Positions 55,079 to 63,858 of a DNA stretch of 64,000 nt are shown here, one piece after another. The DNA is from JBCBSK01 sp965250105 (GTDB lineage: Bacteria > Pseudomonadota > Alphaproteobacteria > Rhizobiales > Tepidamorphaceae), in contig OZ252290.1 in the NCBI GenBank assembly GCA_965250105.1, forward strand, positions 1,426,001 through 1,490,000, written 5' to 3'. The position numbers and the translations under genes were made by a program. Each line of letters starts with the position of its first letter. Within the stretch, counting starts at the first letter, position 1. The notes under the pieces were generated by a model. The model searched no databases. It saw nothing but the letters and a program-made list of their open reading frames with translations, and was not told the DNA's origin.

Positions 55079-56251
55079 ATGCTGCACACCATCCCCCATC
55101 TCGACCGCATCGGCGAGGAGAACGCCTTCACGGTGCTGGCGCGCGCCGGCGCACTGGCCGCCGAGGGCCGCGACATCATCAATCTCGGCATCGGCCAGCC
55201 CGACTTCCCGACGCCCGGCCATATCGTCGAGGCCGGCATCAAGGCATTGCGCGACGGCCATCACGGCTATACGCCGGCGACCGGCATCGCGCCCTTGCGC
55301 GAAGCGGTGGCCGCCGACATCCACCACCGGCTCGGCACGGACGTGTCGCCCGATCGGGTGCTGATCGTGCCGGGCGGCAAGGTCACCATGTTCCTGGCGA
55401 TCCTGATGTTCGGCCAGCCTGGCTGCGAGATCCTCTATCCCGATCCCGGCTTCCCGATCTACCGCTCGATGATCGACTTCACCGGCGCGACGGCGGTGCC
55501 GGTGCCGATCCGCGAAGCGAACGGTTTCGCCTTTTCCGCCGACGAGACCCTGTCGCTGATCACCGACCGGACATCGCTGCTGATCCTGAACTCGCCGGCC
55601 AACCCGACCGGCGGCGTCACCCCGGCAGAAGAGATCGACCGCCTCGTCGCGGGCCTCGCCGATCATCCAGATATCGCGATCCTGTCGGACGAGATCTATG
55701 GCCAGATGACGTTCGACGGGCTCGAACACCGCTCGCTTCTCGCCTATCCCGACATCCGCGACCGGGTGATCCTGCTCGACGGCTGGTCGAAGACCTATGC
55801 CATGACCGGCTGGCGGGCGGGGTATTCCGTCTGGCCGGACGGGCTCTACGACTACGCCCGCAAGATCGCGGTGAATTCCTGGTCCTGCGTCAACGCGGCC
55901 ACCCAATATGCGGCGCTCGCCGCGCTGACCGGCCCGCAGGACTGCGTCACCGAGATGATGGCGGCGTTCGACACACGCCGCGACCTCGTCGTCGACGGGC
56001 TGAACGCGCTTGAAGGCGTGACCTGCCGCGTGCCAAAGGGCGCGTTCTATGCCTTTCCCAACATCACCCGCACGGGCTGGAAGGCCAAACCGCTGGCCGG
56101 CGCGCTTCTGGAGGAGACCGGCGTCGCGACCATTGGCGGGCCCGACTTCGGCACGCTGGGCGAAGGCTATCTCCGGATCTCCTATGCCAATTCGGCGGAC
56201 AAGATCACCGAGGCGCTTCGGCGCATGGACGGTTTCCTGACGCGCGGCTGA
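55079..56251 (+). CDS. Class I/II PLP-dependent aminotransferase
   Basis: A 390-residue fold-type I enzyme. GIGQPDFPTPGHIVEAGIKA is the N-terminal substrate loop, GYTPATGIAPLREAVAADI follows, LNSPANPTGGVTP and LSDEIYGQMTFDG bind PLP, the Schiff-base Lys is in DGWSKTYAMTGWRAGY, and the carboxylate-binding Arg is in GYLRISYANS. It resembles aspartate/aromatic aminotransferases of the AspC-like I-gamma group. The ATG at 55079 is preferred because upstream codons are Pro/Arg-rich. Divergent from chrA. The amino acid substrate cannot be read from sequence. Confidence 0.92.
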   Translation: MLHTIPHLDRIGEENAFTVLARAGALAAEGRDIINLGIGQPDFPTPGHIVEAGIKALRDGHHGYTPATGIAPLREAVAADIHHRLGTDVSPDRVLIVPGGKVTMFLAILMFGQPGCEILYPDPGFPIYRSMIDFTGATAVPVPIREANGFAFSADETLSLITDRTSLLILNSPANPTGGVTPAEEIDRLVAGLADHPDIAILSDEIYGQMTFDGLEHRSLLAYPDIRDRVILLDGWSKTYAMTGWRAGYSVWPDGLYDYARKIAVNSWSCVNAATQYAALAALTGPQDCVTEMMAAFDTRRDLVVDGLNALEGVTCRVPKGAFYAFPNITRTGWKAKPLAGALLEETGVATIGGPDFGTLGEGYLRISYANSADKITEALRRMDGFLTRG

Positions 56252-56275
56252 CGCAGCCCCGTTGCCGTTCCCATA

Positions 56276-56458
56276 GACTCATTCACATTTAGGCGGAAGC
56301 ATTTGGCGGGCGCTCGTGTTGGTGCGTCGTCACCCCGGGCTTGTCCCGGGGGGCCAGGGCTGCGGGGGGTACCCAGCCTGCCGTGGCCGATCGCCGGAAC
56401 AAGTCCGGCAATGACACGCCAAGGAAAAGACGCTTCAGCCTAGACAGAAAGACGTCTA
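56276..56458 (-). repeat. Intergenic repeat family copy (56.3 kb)
   Basis: Reverse complement of the 40020-40195 element: GACTCATTCACATTTAGGCG ... GCGTCGTCACCCCGGGCTTG ... CCGGAACAAGTCCGGCAATG ... GACGCTTCAGCCTAGAC. It fills the gap between the convergent aminotransferase and EamA genes and carries internal hairpins (CCCGGGCTTGTCCCGGG), so it may terminate both. Confidence 0.75.
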
Positions 56459-57355
56459 GCGCGCGGCGGCGACGAGAACGAGCACGATCGATCCGCCGAT
56501 CAGCGCGATACCGGCGAGATCGGCAGGCCGGACCTTCTCACGGAACACCAGCACCGAGGACAGGGTGGAAAACACCAGCTCGATCTGTCCGAGCGCGCGC
56601 ACATAGGCGACCTGCTGCAAGGTCATCGCGGTGAACCAGCAGGCCGACGCGGCGACGCCGGCGAGCGCGGTAGGCCCGGTCAGGCGCCAGGCGGCGAGCA
56701 CGCGGCCGATCTCGCCCGGCTCGCGCCAGGCGAGCCATACCGCCATGCCGAACGTCTGCAGCGTCGTTGCGGCGGCCAGCGTGATCGCGGCGCGCTCGAA
56801 GGCCGAGCCGTCGTCGAGCGACAAGGCGGCCGCGCGATAGGACACCGCCGAAATGGCGAACAACGCCCCGGACGCGATGCCGAACAGCGCGGTGCGGCGC
56901 GAGGTCCAGAACGCGCCGATCCCGCCGCTGCCCCCGCTGGCGAGCAGCAGGACGCCGATCACCCCGAGGACGAGACCACCGAGGCCGATCAGGCCGACGC
57001 TGTCGCCGAGCACGATGAGGCCGAAGAGCGCGGCCTGCAGCGCCTCGGTCTTGGAAAAGGCGGTGCCGACCGCGAAGGAACCGTAGCCGAAACTGGCGAG
57101 CAGCAGGAAGGTTCCGAGGATCTGCGACAGGCCACCAAGCGCCGAGAACGACCAGAACACGAGCGGCGGAGCGCTGACGACCATATCCGACAGGGCGACG
57201 AGCGCCCCGGCATAGAGGATCGCGACGGGGGCGGCGAAGACGAAGCGGGAAAATGTCGCGCCGCCGAGGGACAGGTCCCCGGTCAGTTTCTTTTGCAGCG
57301 CCGAGCGCAGATTTTGCAGAAAAGCGGCGGCGAGCGTGATGAAAATCCAGGCCAT
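56456..57355 (-). CDS. DMT-superfamily transporter (EamA)
   Basis: A 299-residue ten-segment membrane protein with two EamA halves. Visible helices are IFITLAAAFLQNLRSALQKK, AAPVAILYAGALVALSDMVV, FWSFSALGGLSQILGTFLLL, FGLIVLGDSVGLIGLGGLVL and the closing LAGIALIGGSIVLVLVAA. Conserved Pro and Gly residues near helix ends fit the family, whose substrates include amino acids and metabolites. Divergent from the LprI-like gene. Confidence 0.9.
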   Translation of the reverse strand: MAWIFITLAAAFLQNLRSALQKKLTGDLSLGGATFSRFVFAAPVAILYAGALVALSDMVVSAPPLVFWSFSALGGLSQILGTFLLLASFGYGSFAVGTAFSKTEALQAALFGLIVLGDSVGLIGLGGLVLGVIGVLLLASGGSGGIGAFWTSRRTALFGIASGALFAISAVSYRAAALSLDDGSAFERAAITLAAATTLQTFGMAVWLAWREPGEIGRVLAAWRLTGPTALAGVAASACWFTAMTLQQVAYVRALGQIELVFSTLSSVLVFREKVRPADLAGIALIGGSIVLVLVAAAR

Positions 57356-57499
57356 TATGCCGCTGTCGCAGAGATCGGCTAGGATCGCAATGTCGCCAGC
57401 CTATGACCGGCCATGCACCGACGGCGACCGCGCCGGCACGACGCCGGCGGGCAGACAAACGAGCGCGCGGCCGGAAGACGGCACAAGGGAGGGCTTATC

Positions 57500-57955
57500 A
57501 TGGCGTCATCTCACGCAAGCTGGTGGATCGCGGTGCGCGCCGGCGGCATCTGCCTGGCGGCGGCGCTGGGCCTCGCGCTCGCCGTGCCGGCCCTGGCCGA
57601 CCACGCGCCGAAGACCGCGACCGATTGCGACAATCTGACCCCGATGCCCGCCGTCACCGCCTGCTTGCAGGATGTCCAGGAGGCCGCCGACCAGGCGCTG
57701 GACGATGCCTATCAGGCAGCGCTCAAGGAAATCGCCGGCGCCGATTACGACGATGCGGCGACGCGCCAGGCCTGGACGGCCGCGCTCGAAAAGGCGCAGG
57801 CGCTGTGGACTCAGTATCGCGAGGCCGACTGCCGCGACACCGTGCCCTTCGAATGGGGCGGCGGCAGCGGCGAAGGCGGCGGCATCCTGCACTGCCTGAT
57901 CCACAAGGCCGAAACACGCACCGCCGAGCTCAAGACCCGCTATCCGGGCAACTGA
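57500..57955 (+). CDS. LprI-family (DUF1311) secreted protein
   Basis: A 151-residue exported protein. The signal segment (about residues 13-33, AGGICLAAALGLALAVPALA) is followed by a small domain with four Cys and the family pattern CLQDVQEAADQALDDAYQAAL ... WTQYREADCRDTVPFEW ... LHCLIHKAETRTAEL. The reading gives two predicted disulfides. Members inhibit lysozyme or have unknown roles. It starts at the ATG 57500 after AAGGGAGGG. A terminator follows at 58009-58036. Confidence 0.83.
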   Translation: MASSHASWWIAVRAGGICLAAALGLALAVPALADHAPKTATDCDNLTPMPAVTACLQDVQEAADQALDDAYQAALKEIAGADYDDAATRQAWTAALEKAQALWTQYREADCRDTVPFEWGGGSGEGGGILHCLIHKAETRTAELKTRYPGN

Positions 57956-58008
57956 CCGGACTGACCGGGGGCGGGTCCAGGCGGATCGGCGACGCCCCCC
58001 TCACCAAA

Positions 58009-58036
58009 TCCTCTCCCTCGAGGGAGGGGGCTTTTT
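58009..58036 (+). terminator. Intrinsic terminator after the LprI-like gene
   Basis: CCTCTCCC-TCGA-GGGAGGGG stem followed by GCTTTTTC, about 55 bp after the stop. The T tract fits plus-strand termination. Confidence 0.75.
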
Positions 58037-58098
58037 CGGACGCGCACCGATCGTCGGCACCAACGCGCGGTGGCCGATAAAACGACCCGGCGCTCCGG

Positions 58099-60315
58099 CT
58101 ATTCGGCGCCTTCCACGCTGGGCTTGTCGCGTGCTGGCTCTGGTGGCGGCGTTTCGGCGGGTCCCCTGCCGGTTCCGGTGAGGCGGCGCAAGACCACGAC
58201 GCCGACCGCGAGCCCGATACCGATCGCATCCGACAAGAGGCTGCCCTCGATGAACAGAAGCGCCGCCGCCAGCAAGGGCAGGCGCAGCAGCACGCCGACG
58301 GTCTTGCCGAGGAACCAGCCCTGGGCGGCGCAGGCCAGGAAGAACACGCCGACACAGGCCGTCACGAAGGCGCGCAGGATGTCGAGCGTCGCGCCCTCCA
58401 TCAGGAGCGCCGAATTGTAGAAGAACATGAACGGCACGACGAAGGCGGCGATGCCGATCTTGAAGCTCTCGACCGAGGTGCGCATCGGGTTCGAGCCGGC
58501 GATCGCGGCCCCGGCATAGGAGGCGAGCGCGACCGGCGGGGTGATCGCCGAGATGACGGCGAAATAGAACACGAAGAAATGCGCGATCAACGGTTCGATG
58601 CCGAGATCGATCAGCCCCGGCGCGACGACGGATGCCGCCACCGCATAGGCCGCCGTGGTCGGCATGCCCATGCCGAGAATGATCGAGATGCACATGGCGA
58701 AGATCAGCGCCAGCAACTGGCTGGCCTCGGCGACGCCGAGAAGCAGCGAGGAGAACCGCGCGCCGACGCCGGTCAGCGCGATGACGCCGACGATGATGCC
58801 GGCGCAGGCGCAGACGGCGATGATCTGGACGGCCATCCTGGAGGCGAGCGCGAGCGCTTCGAGAAGCTGTTTCGGTCCCATGCGATGCGGCGTCAGCCAG
58901 CTCACCATGGCGGCCGCGACCGTCGCATAGGTGCCGGCGCGGATCACCGAATAGCCGGAAAACAGCGCACCGATCAGGATGATGATCGGGATGAACAGAT
59001 AGACCTGTTTGAGCAGGTTCGCGAAGACCGGCAATTCGCTGCGCGGCAGGCCCTGCATGCCGAGCTTGCGCGCCTCGAAATCGACCATGAAATAGACCGA
59101 GGCGAAATACAGAACCGCCGGGATGATCGCCGCGACGACGAGGTCGGTATAGGGAATGCCGGTAATCTCGGCCATGATGAAGGCACCGGCGCCCATGATC
59201 GGCGGCATGATCTGCCCGCCCGTCGAGGCCGAGGCCTCGATGGCCGCCGCCGAGCGCGGCGGATAGCCGACCCGCTTCATCAGCGGGATGGTCAGGGACC
59301 CGGTCGCCACGACATTGCCGGCGGACGTGCCGTTGATCATGCCCATCATGCCGGAGGCGAACACGGCGACCTTGGCCGGGCCGCCGCGCGCATGCCCCGC
59401 CGCCGCGAAGGCGAAATTCACGAAATAGTCGCCGACCTTCGACGCCGACAGGAAGGCCGCGAAGATGATGAACAGGATGATATAGGTCGACGACACCGCC
59501 GTCGTCGGGCCGAGAATGCCGTTATCGGTATAGACATAGGTGAAGAAGCGCCAGACCGCGTAGCCGCCATGATTGAGGAAGCCGGGCAGGACCGGGCCGA
59601 TGAAGGCGTAGAGCACGAAGATCGCGGCGATCACCACGAGCGCCATGCCGGCGACGCGGCGGGTCAGTTCGAGGATCAGCAACATGCCGGCCAGCGCCGC
59701 CCAGCCATTATTGGGATCGGCGAAGGCGGTGCCGGCGCGCAGGCGGAGACTCAGATTGTCGAGGCTGAACAGAAGGAATCCGGCGACCGCGACCGCGGCC
59801 GCGATCAATACCCAATCGGCGCGCGGGATCGAATGCTGCCGCGAGCGCAGGACCCAGCCCGACAGGGTCGCCAGGACGACGCCGATGACGAGCGGCGGGC
59901 CGAAATAGGAAAACACCCACGGCTCGGGCTGCGTGATGCCCTGCATCCAGAAGCCGGCCCAGGCGATCGCGACCTTGCCGAGCGCCCACAAAACCAGCAC
60001 GGCGGCGATCCAGTCGACCACCGTGCGGACGATTTCCGGCGATCCCTTCCACAAGCCGGCCGGCCGGCCGGCGAGCGGCACGGCGATGGCGAAGCCAAGC
60101 GCTAGGCCGCCGGCCACATGCAGGATGCGGAAGGTCCAGGTTTCGAGCGGCGCGATGTTCAGGACCCAGAGATGCCAGGCGGCGTAGAAGACCGACCCGG
60201 CGAAGACCAGCCACGACACCCAGCGCACGCGGAAGGTCCGCTCATAGCTCGCCGGCGGTTCCTCGTCCGTGCCTGCGGCGACGATACGCCCGGGCTCCAC
60301 GTTTTCCTGCGACAC
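58099..60315 (-). CDS. TRAP transporter fused permease (TAXI type, 4TM/12TM)
   Basis: A 738-residue fused DctQ/DctM permease. The N-terminal ~150 residues form the small-subunit part; the large DctM part has the hallmark GMMGMINGTSAGNVVATGSL, KRVGYPPRSAAAIEASASTG, PPIMGAGAFIMAEITGIPYT and GMGMPTTAAYAVAASVVAPG. These fused forms work with TAXI binding proteins in Na+-dependent uptake of C4-dicarboxylates or related organic acids. It lies 143 bp downstream of the TAXI gene, across a stem-loop, and ends convergent to the LprI-like gene. Confidence 0.93.
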   Translation of the reverse strand: MSQENVEPGRIVAAGTDEEPPASYERTFRVRWVSWLVFAGSVFYAAWHLWVLNIAPLETWTFRILHVAGGLALGFAIAVPLAGRPAGLWKGSPEIVRTVVDWIAAVLVLWALGKVAIAWAGFWMQGITQPEPWVFSYFGPPLVIGVVLATLSGWVLRSRQHSIPRADWVLIAAAVAVAGFLLFSLDNLSLRLRAGTAFADPNNGWAALAGMLLILELTRRVAGMALVVIAAIFVLYAFIGPVLPGFLNHGGYAVWRFFTYVYTDNGILGPTTAVSSTYIILFIIFAAFLSASKVGDYFVNFAFAAAGHARGGPAKVAVFASGMMGMINGTSAGNVVATGSLTIPLMKRVGYPPRSAAAIEASASTGGQIMPPIMGAGAFIMAEITGIPYTDLVVAAIIPAVLYFASVYFMVDFEARKLGMQGLPRSELPVFANLLKQVYLFIPIIILIGALFSGYSVIRAGTYATVAAAMVSWLTPHRMGPKQLLEALALASRMAVQIIAVCACAGIIVGVIALTGVGARFSSLLLGVAEASQLLALIFAMCISIILGMGMPTTAAYAVAASVVAPGLIDLGIEPLIAHFFVFYFAVISAITPPVALASYAGAAIAGSNPMRTSVESFKIGIAAFVVPFMFFYNSALLMEGATLDILRAFVTACVGVFFLACAAQGWFLGKTVGVLLRLPLLAAALLFIEGSLLSDAIGIGLAVGVVVLRRLTGTGRGPAETPPPEPARDKPSVEGAE

Positions 60316-60415
60316 AAGACCCCTCCCGGCCAGGTGGCGACCGTTCCGTCATCCGGGCGCCAAGCACCCCACGTTCAGATCGATCCGAACGCGGGACGGC
60401 ACGGCCTGGATGAAC

Positions 60416-60450
60416 GACGCCCGGCGCCCCGTGACGGGGTACCGGGCGTC
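60416..60450 (-). terminator. Stem-loop between the TAXI and TRAP permease genes
   Basis: GACGCCCGG...CCGGGCGTC arms enclose a second stem CCCCGTGACGGGG. It lies 9 nt behind the TAXI gene stop and has no T tract. The layout matches the hairpins after the other two binding-protein genes. Confidence 0.65.
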
Positions 60451-60458
60451 CTATGCGA

Positions 60459-61445
60459 TCAGCCCTTGAGCTCGTCGGGGATGGTGTAGCCGTTTTCCTC
60501 GAACCAGCGCACCGCGCCCGGATGCCACGGCAGGAAGGTGTTCTTGTCGTAGTTCTCGGGCAGCGTCTCGACGGCGGCGCTGTGGATGTCGAGCATGCGG
60601 TCATTGTTCTCCATGACCGTCTTGACGACATTGTAGACGAAGTCCTCGTCGAGATCGGCGCTGGCGATGGCGAAGTTCCACATCGACACCGAGTTCTGGT
60701 CCTCGCCGAGGCTCGGATAGGTGTCGGCGGGAATGGTGAACTCGGCGACGGGATGCTCGCCGGTGATGGCGGCGACTTCCTCGTCGGTCATGCCGATGAA
60801 GTTCACGCCGACCTGGGCCTCGACCTGCGAGAAGGCCGGGGTGGGCAGGCCCGAGGCGAAGGCGAAGACGTCGATCAGCCCGTCCTGGAGCTGGCCGCCG
60901 AGATCGGCGGCGCCGCCATTGCGGACCTCGACATTCTTGCCCATGGTTTCGAAGAAGCGCGGCCAATAGGTGCCCGGCGTGCCGCCGGCGGGGCCGACGC
61001 CGACACGCGCGCCGTCGGGGATCTCATCGAGGGTGGTGATGCCCGAATTGTCGAGCGCGATGGCGTGGAACGCGGTCTTGTACATGGGGAAGATCGCGCG
61101 GATCTTGTCATGTTCGAGACCCGGCGCCAGCGCCGACTGGCCGTTCAGCGCGTCGAAGGCCGGGCCGAGCGTGACCATGCCCATCTCAAGGTCGCCGGTC
61201 TGCACGAGAGCGGCGTTCTGCACCGGACCGCCGGTGACTTCGCCACCGCCCGGCACGCCGAGCGCCTCGGCGACGAGATTGGCCCAGCCGGAGCCGTAGA
61301 CGAAATAGGTGCCGCCCTGGCTGGCGGTGCCGACGGTGAAGCTGTCCGGCCAGTTCTCATTGTCCTGGGCGAGGGTCAGTGCGGGCGCCGAAACGGCGAG
61401 TGCCGTCCCAACGAGCGCCGCCGCGGAAATGCGGATAAAGGTCAC
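60459..61445 (-). CDS. TAXI family TRAP solute-binding protein, GTG start
   Basis: A 328-residue periplasmic receptor. The signal peptide TFIRISAAALVGTALAVSAP ends near LAQ. The mature part shows FTVGTASQGGTYFVYGSGWA (the TAXI ligand-loop), GPVQNAALVQTGDLEMGMV and PDGARVGVGPAGGTPGTYWP. It captures an organic anion such as glutamate or a dicarboxylate for the fused permease. The start is GTG at 61445, placed 8 nt after GAGGAGG; upstream codons are Arg-rich and have no signal character. Confidence 0.92.
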   Translation of the reverse strand: MTFIRISAAALVGTALAVSAPALTLAQDNENWPDSFTVGTASQGGTYFVYGSGWANLVAEALGVPGGGEVTGGPVQNAALVQTGDLEMGMVTLGPAFDALNGQSALAPGLEHDKIRAIFPMYKTAFHAIALDNSGITTLDEIPDGARVGVGPAGGTPGTYWPRFFETMGKNVEVRNGGAADLGGQLQDGLIDVFAFASGLPTPAFSQVEAQVGVNFIGMTDEEVAAITGEHPVAEFTIPADTYPSLGEDQNSVSMWNFAIASADLDEDFVYNVVKTVMENNDRMLDIHSAAVETLPENYDKNTFLPWHPGAVRWFEENGYTIPDELKG

Positions 61446-61600
61446 GGGATCTGTCCTCCTCTGTGGACGTTCCGGCCGCCGGATTCGTGCCCTGCGGCTT
61501 CTTTGTTTGCAGGACCGAGAGTGCCCGAGAAGGCCGTCGGCGTCCAGACATCTACGTATCCCGTCTGTGATGGTCGCCATAAAGACTGTGTGACCGCGCG

Positions 61601-61631
61601 AAAAGAAACGGGGCGGGAAAGATCCCGCCCC
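61601..61631 (-). terminator. Intrinsic terminator of phoX
   Basis: Minus strand GGGGCGGGA-TCTT-TCCCGCCCC followed by GTTTCTTTT, about 40 bp after the phoX stop. A strong stem and T-rich tail; it insulates the TAXI-TRAP genes from phoX. Confidence 0.85.
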
Positions 61632-61669
61632 GCGTCATAGTGAAAGACCGGCCAGGTCGGCAGATCGCG

Positions 61670-63682
61670 TCAGACGCCGATCTTGCCGCCGCCCTGCTTG
61701 GTCACCACGACGACCGACGGACGCGGCGGGATGCCGTCCTGGAAGTCGGGCCAGCGGGTGGCCGGGTCCTCGAAGGTCGAGGAGCGCTCGAAGCCCGGAT
61801 AGTCGCGGGTGCCGTCGGTGGCCGGGTGCTGCACCGCGAGGAACAACGTTTCCTGATCCGGCGTGAAATACGGACCGCACAGCTCGGCGCCGATCGGCAC
61901 GCGGAAGAACAGGGTCGACTTGCCGCGCAGGTCGCCATCGGTCTCGACGGCGAACAGGCCGTCGGCCTTGCCGGTGCGGCCCCAATTGGTGCCCTGGTCG
62001 GTCGACACCCAAAGCCGGCCATCGGCGTCGATGGCGCAGTTGTCGGGCGAGGCGAACCAGCCATGCTCGGAGGTGTCGGGATGCCATTCGGCACCGACTT
62101 CGGCCACCGCCGGGTCACCGCATTTCACCAGGATGTTCCAGGTGAAGTCGGCGGCGCCGTGGTCGCCGTCCGGCGCGATCATTTCCACGATATGACCGAA
62201 GGCGTTGTCGGCGCGCGGATTGGCGGCGTCGACCTGGTCGGCCGTCCGGCGGGTATTGTTGGTCAGCATCATGTAGACCTTGCCGTCGGGACCCGGCTGG
62301 ACGTCTTCGGGACGGTCCATCGGCGTGGCGCCGAGAAGGTCGGCCGCGATGCGCGCGTCGATCATGACGTCGCCCTGGTCGTTGAAGCCGTTCTCGGCGG
62401 TCAGCGGGCCTTCGCCATGCACCAGCGGCAGCCATTCCAGCCGGCCGTCATCGTGGAACTTGCCGACATAGAGCGTGCCGTCGGACAGAAGCTGCATGTC
62501 CTGGGCCTTGTTGCCGCTGACCGTGCCGTTCGAGACGAACTTGTAGACATAGTCGAAGCGGGCGTCGTCGCCGGTATAGACGACGATGCGGCCGTCGCCG
62601 TTGACGATCGATTCCGCGCCTTCGTGGCGGAAGCGGCCGAGCGCGGTGTGCTTGACCGGGGTCGAGGTCGGATCCATCGGGTCGACTTCGACGATCCAGC
62701 CGTGCCGGTTCACCTCATTGGGTTCCTTGTCGATGTTGAACCGGTCGTGGAACTTGCCCCAGGCATACCACATGCCCGGCGCGCCGTAGCGCTCGAGGCT
62801 GACCTGGTTCGGATTGTCGGCGAGGTTCGGCTTGCCCTCGGCGTCGAGCGCGTCGGTCCAGAAATAGCCGTGGAAGTTTTCCTCGGCCATCAGATAAGTG
62901 CCCCAGGGCGTGATGCCGCCGGCGCAGTTGTTGATGGTGCCGACGACATTGCGGCCTTCGGCGTCGGCCGAGGTCTTCATGCGGTCATGGCCGGCGGCCG
63001 GGCCATCGACATGCATCGGCGTCTCGAGCGCCGAGATGCGCCGGTTGAACGCGGAATCGGGAACGATTTCCCACTTGCCGGCGTCGTTGACGGCGATCTC
63101 GATCACCGTGCCGCCATGGGCGGCCATCTCGATGTCGACGAGGTCCTTGGTCATGCCCGGGAAGCCGTCGCGGTCCTGGCGGCCGAGGCCGGGGAACATG
63201 ACTTCTTCATTGGTGTATTCGTGATTGACGCAGAGAATGCCGCGCGTGCCCGAGGTGTTGAGCGGGACGAAGCCGACATAGTCGTTGTTGTAGCCGAACT
63301 GCTGCAACTGAGTTTCGGCCGACTGGCTCTGCGGGTCGAAAGCCGGCGCATTGGCGAAGATCGGGTCGCCCCAGCGGATCAGAACGTCGGCGTCATAGCC
63401 GTCGGCGACGTGGTGGGTCTCGTCGACGCCCGATTCCAGCTCGGCGAAGTTGAAGCTGTCGGTCGCGGCCTTCGCCTCGCCCGTCGCGGCCGACAGGGCG
63501 GCGGGGCCGAACAGCGCGGTCACGGCGGTGACGCCGAGCATGCCCTTCATGATGTCGCGGCGACCATAGCGGCGGTTGATGATATCGCCGATGGTTTCGC
63601 GCTCTTCAGGGCTCAAGCGCTTGTTGTCGGCCTCCTCGAAGGCTTCGGCGCGGTTGCAGAAGCCGTCATCGATCTGTGTCAT
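61670..63682 (-). CDS. phoX: PhoX-family alkaline phosphatase, Tat exported
   Basis: A 670-residue periplasmic or surface phosphatase of the DUF839/PhoX family, which uses Ca2+ and Fe3+. A Tat motif GRRDIMKGMLGVTAVTALFG sits near residue 40, behind a long acidic n-region (residues 1-38), and cleavage is expected near residue 70. The blocks CVNHEYTNEEVMFPG, INNCAGGITPWGTYLMAEEN, YAWGKFHDRFNID, GRFRHEGAESIV and ASPDNCAIDADGRLWVSTDQ match family motifs. It releases phosphate from phosphomonoesters. GAGGAG precedes the ATG at 63682 and a Pho box lies 84 bp upstream. Confidence 0.93.
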   Translation of the reverse strand: MTQIDDGFCNRAEAFEEADNKRLSPEERETIGDIINRRYGRRDIMKGMLGVTAVTALFGPAALSAATGEAKAATDSFNFAELESGVDETHHVADGYDADVLIRWGDPIFANAPAFDPQSQSAETQLQQFGYNNDYVGFVPLNTSGTRGILCVNHEYTNEEVMFPGLGRQDRDGFPGMTKDLVDIEMAAHGGTVIEIAVNDAGKWEIVPDSAFNRRISALETPMHVDGPAAGHDRMKTSADAEGRNVVGTINNCAGGITPWGTYLMAEENFHGYFWTDALDAEGKPNLADNPNQVSLERYGAPGMWYAWGKFHDRFNIDKEPNEVNRHGWIVEVDPMDPTSTPVKHTALGRFRHEGAESIVNGDGRIVVYTGDDARFDYVYKFVSNGTVSGNKAQDMQLLSDGTLYVGKFHDDGRLEWLPLVHGEGPLTAENGFNDQGDVMIDARIAADLLGATPMDRPEDVQPGPDGKVYMMLTNNTRRTADQVDAANPRADNAFGHIVEMIAPDGDHGAADFTWNILVKCGDPAVAEVGAEWHPDTSEHGWFASPDNCAIDADGRLWVSTDQGTNWGRTGKADGLFAVETDGDLRGKSTLFFRVPIGAELCGPYFTPDQETLFLAVQHPATDGTRDYPGFERSSTFEDPATRWPDFQDGIPPRPSVVVVTKQGGGKIGV

Positions 63683-63750
63683 CACAGACTCCTCGATTGT
63701 TGGAATAGTGTGCAAACGGCCGCTCGCGCGTCCGCCTTAGAAGCATTCCA

Positions 63751-63784
63751 GTTCTAGAGTCGGCAGATGACCGGCAGATGACAT
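63751..63784 (-). promoter_or_regulatory. Pho box and -10 of phoX
   Basis: Minus strand ATGTCAT-CTGC-CGGTCAT at 63784-63767, i.e. two 7-bp direct repeats with a 4-bp spacer, then 10 nt and TAGAAC (63756-63751) as -10. The geometry equals that of the box at 5002-5019. It fits PhoB activation of phoX under phosphate limitation. Confidence 0.8.
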
Positions 63785-63858
63785 ATTTGCCGGCTAATTT
63801 ACATTTTTTCGATTCCAAACGCCGATAAAGCAAGGCCGCTTTTTCGGGCACCGATCAG

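Noticed and set aside
61640..63757. Open frame of about 700 codons on the plus strand opposite phoX
   Set aside because: It mirrors the phoX reading frame in GC-rich DNA, has no signal, domain or ribosome-binding site, and its composition is antisense-like. The same holds for the long frames opposite korA and opposite the peptide-binding-protein gene.
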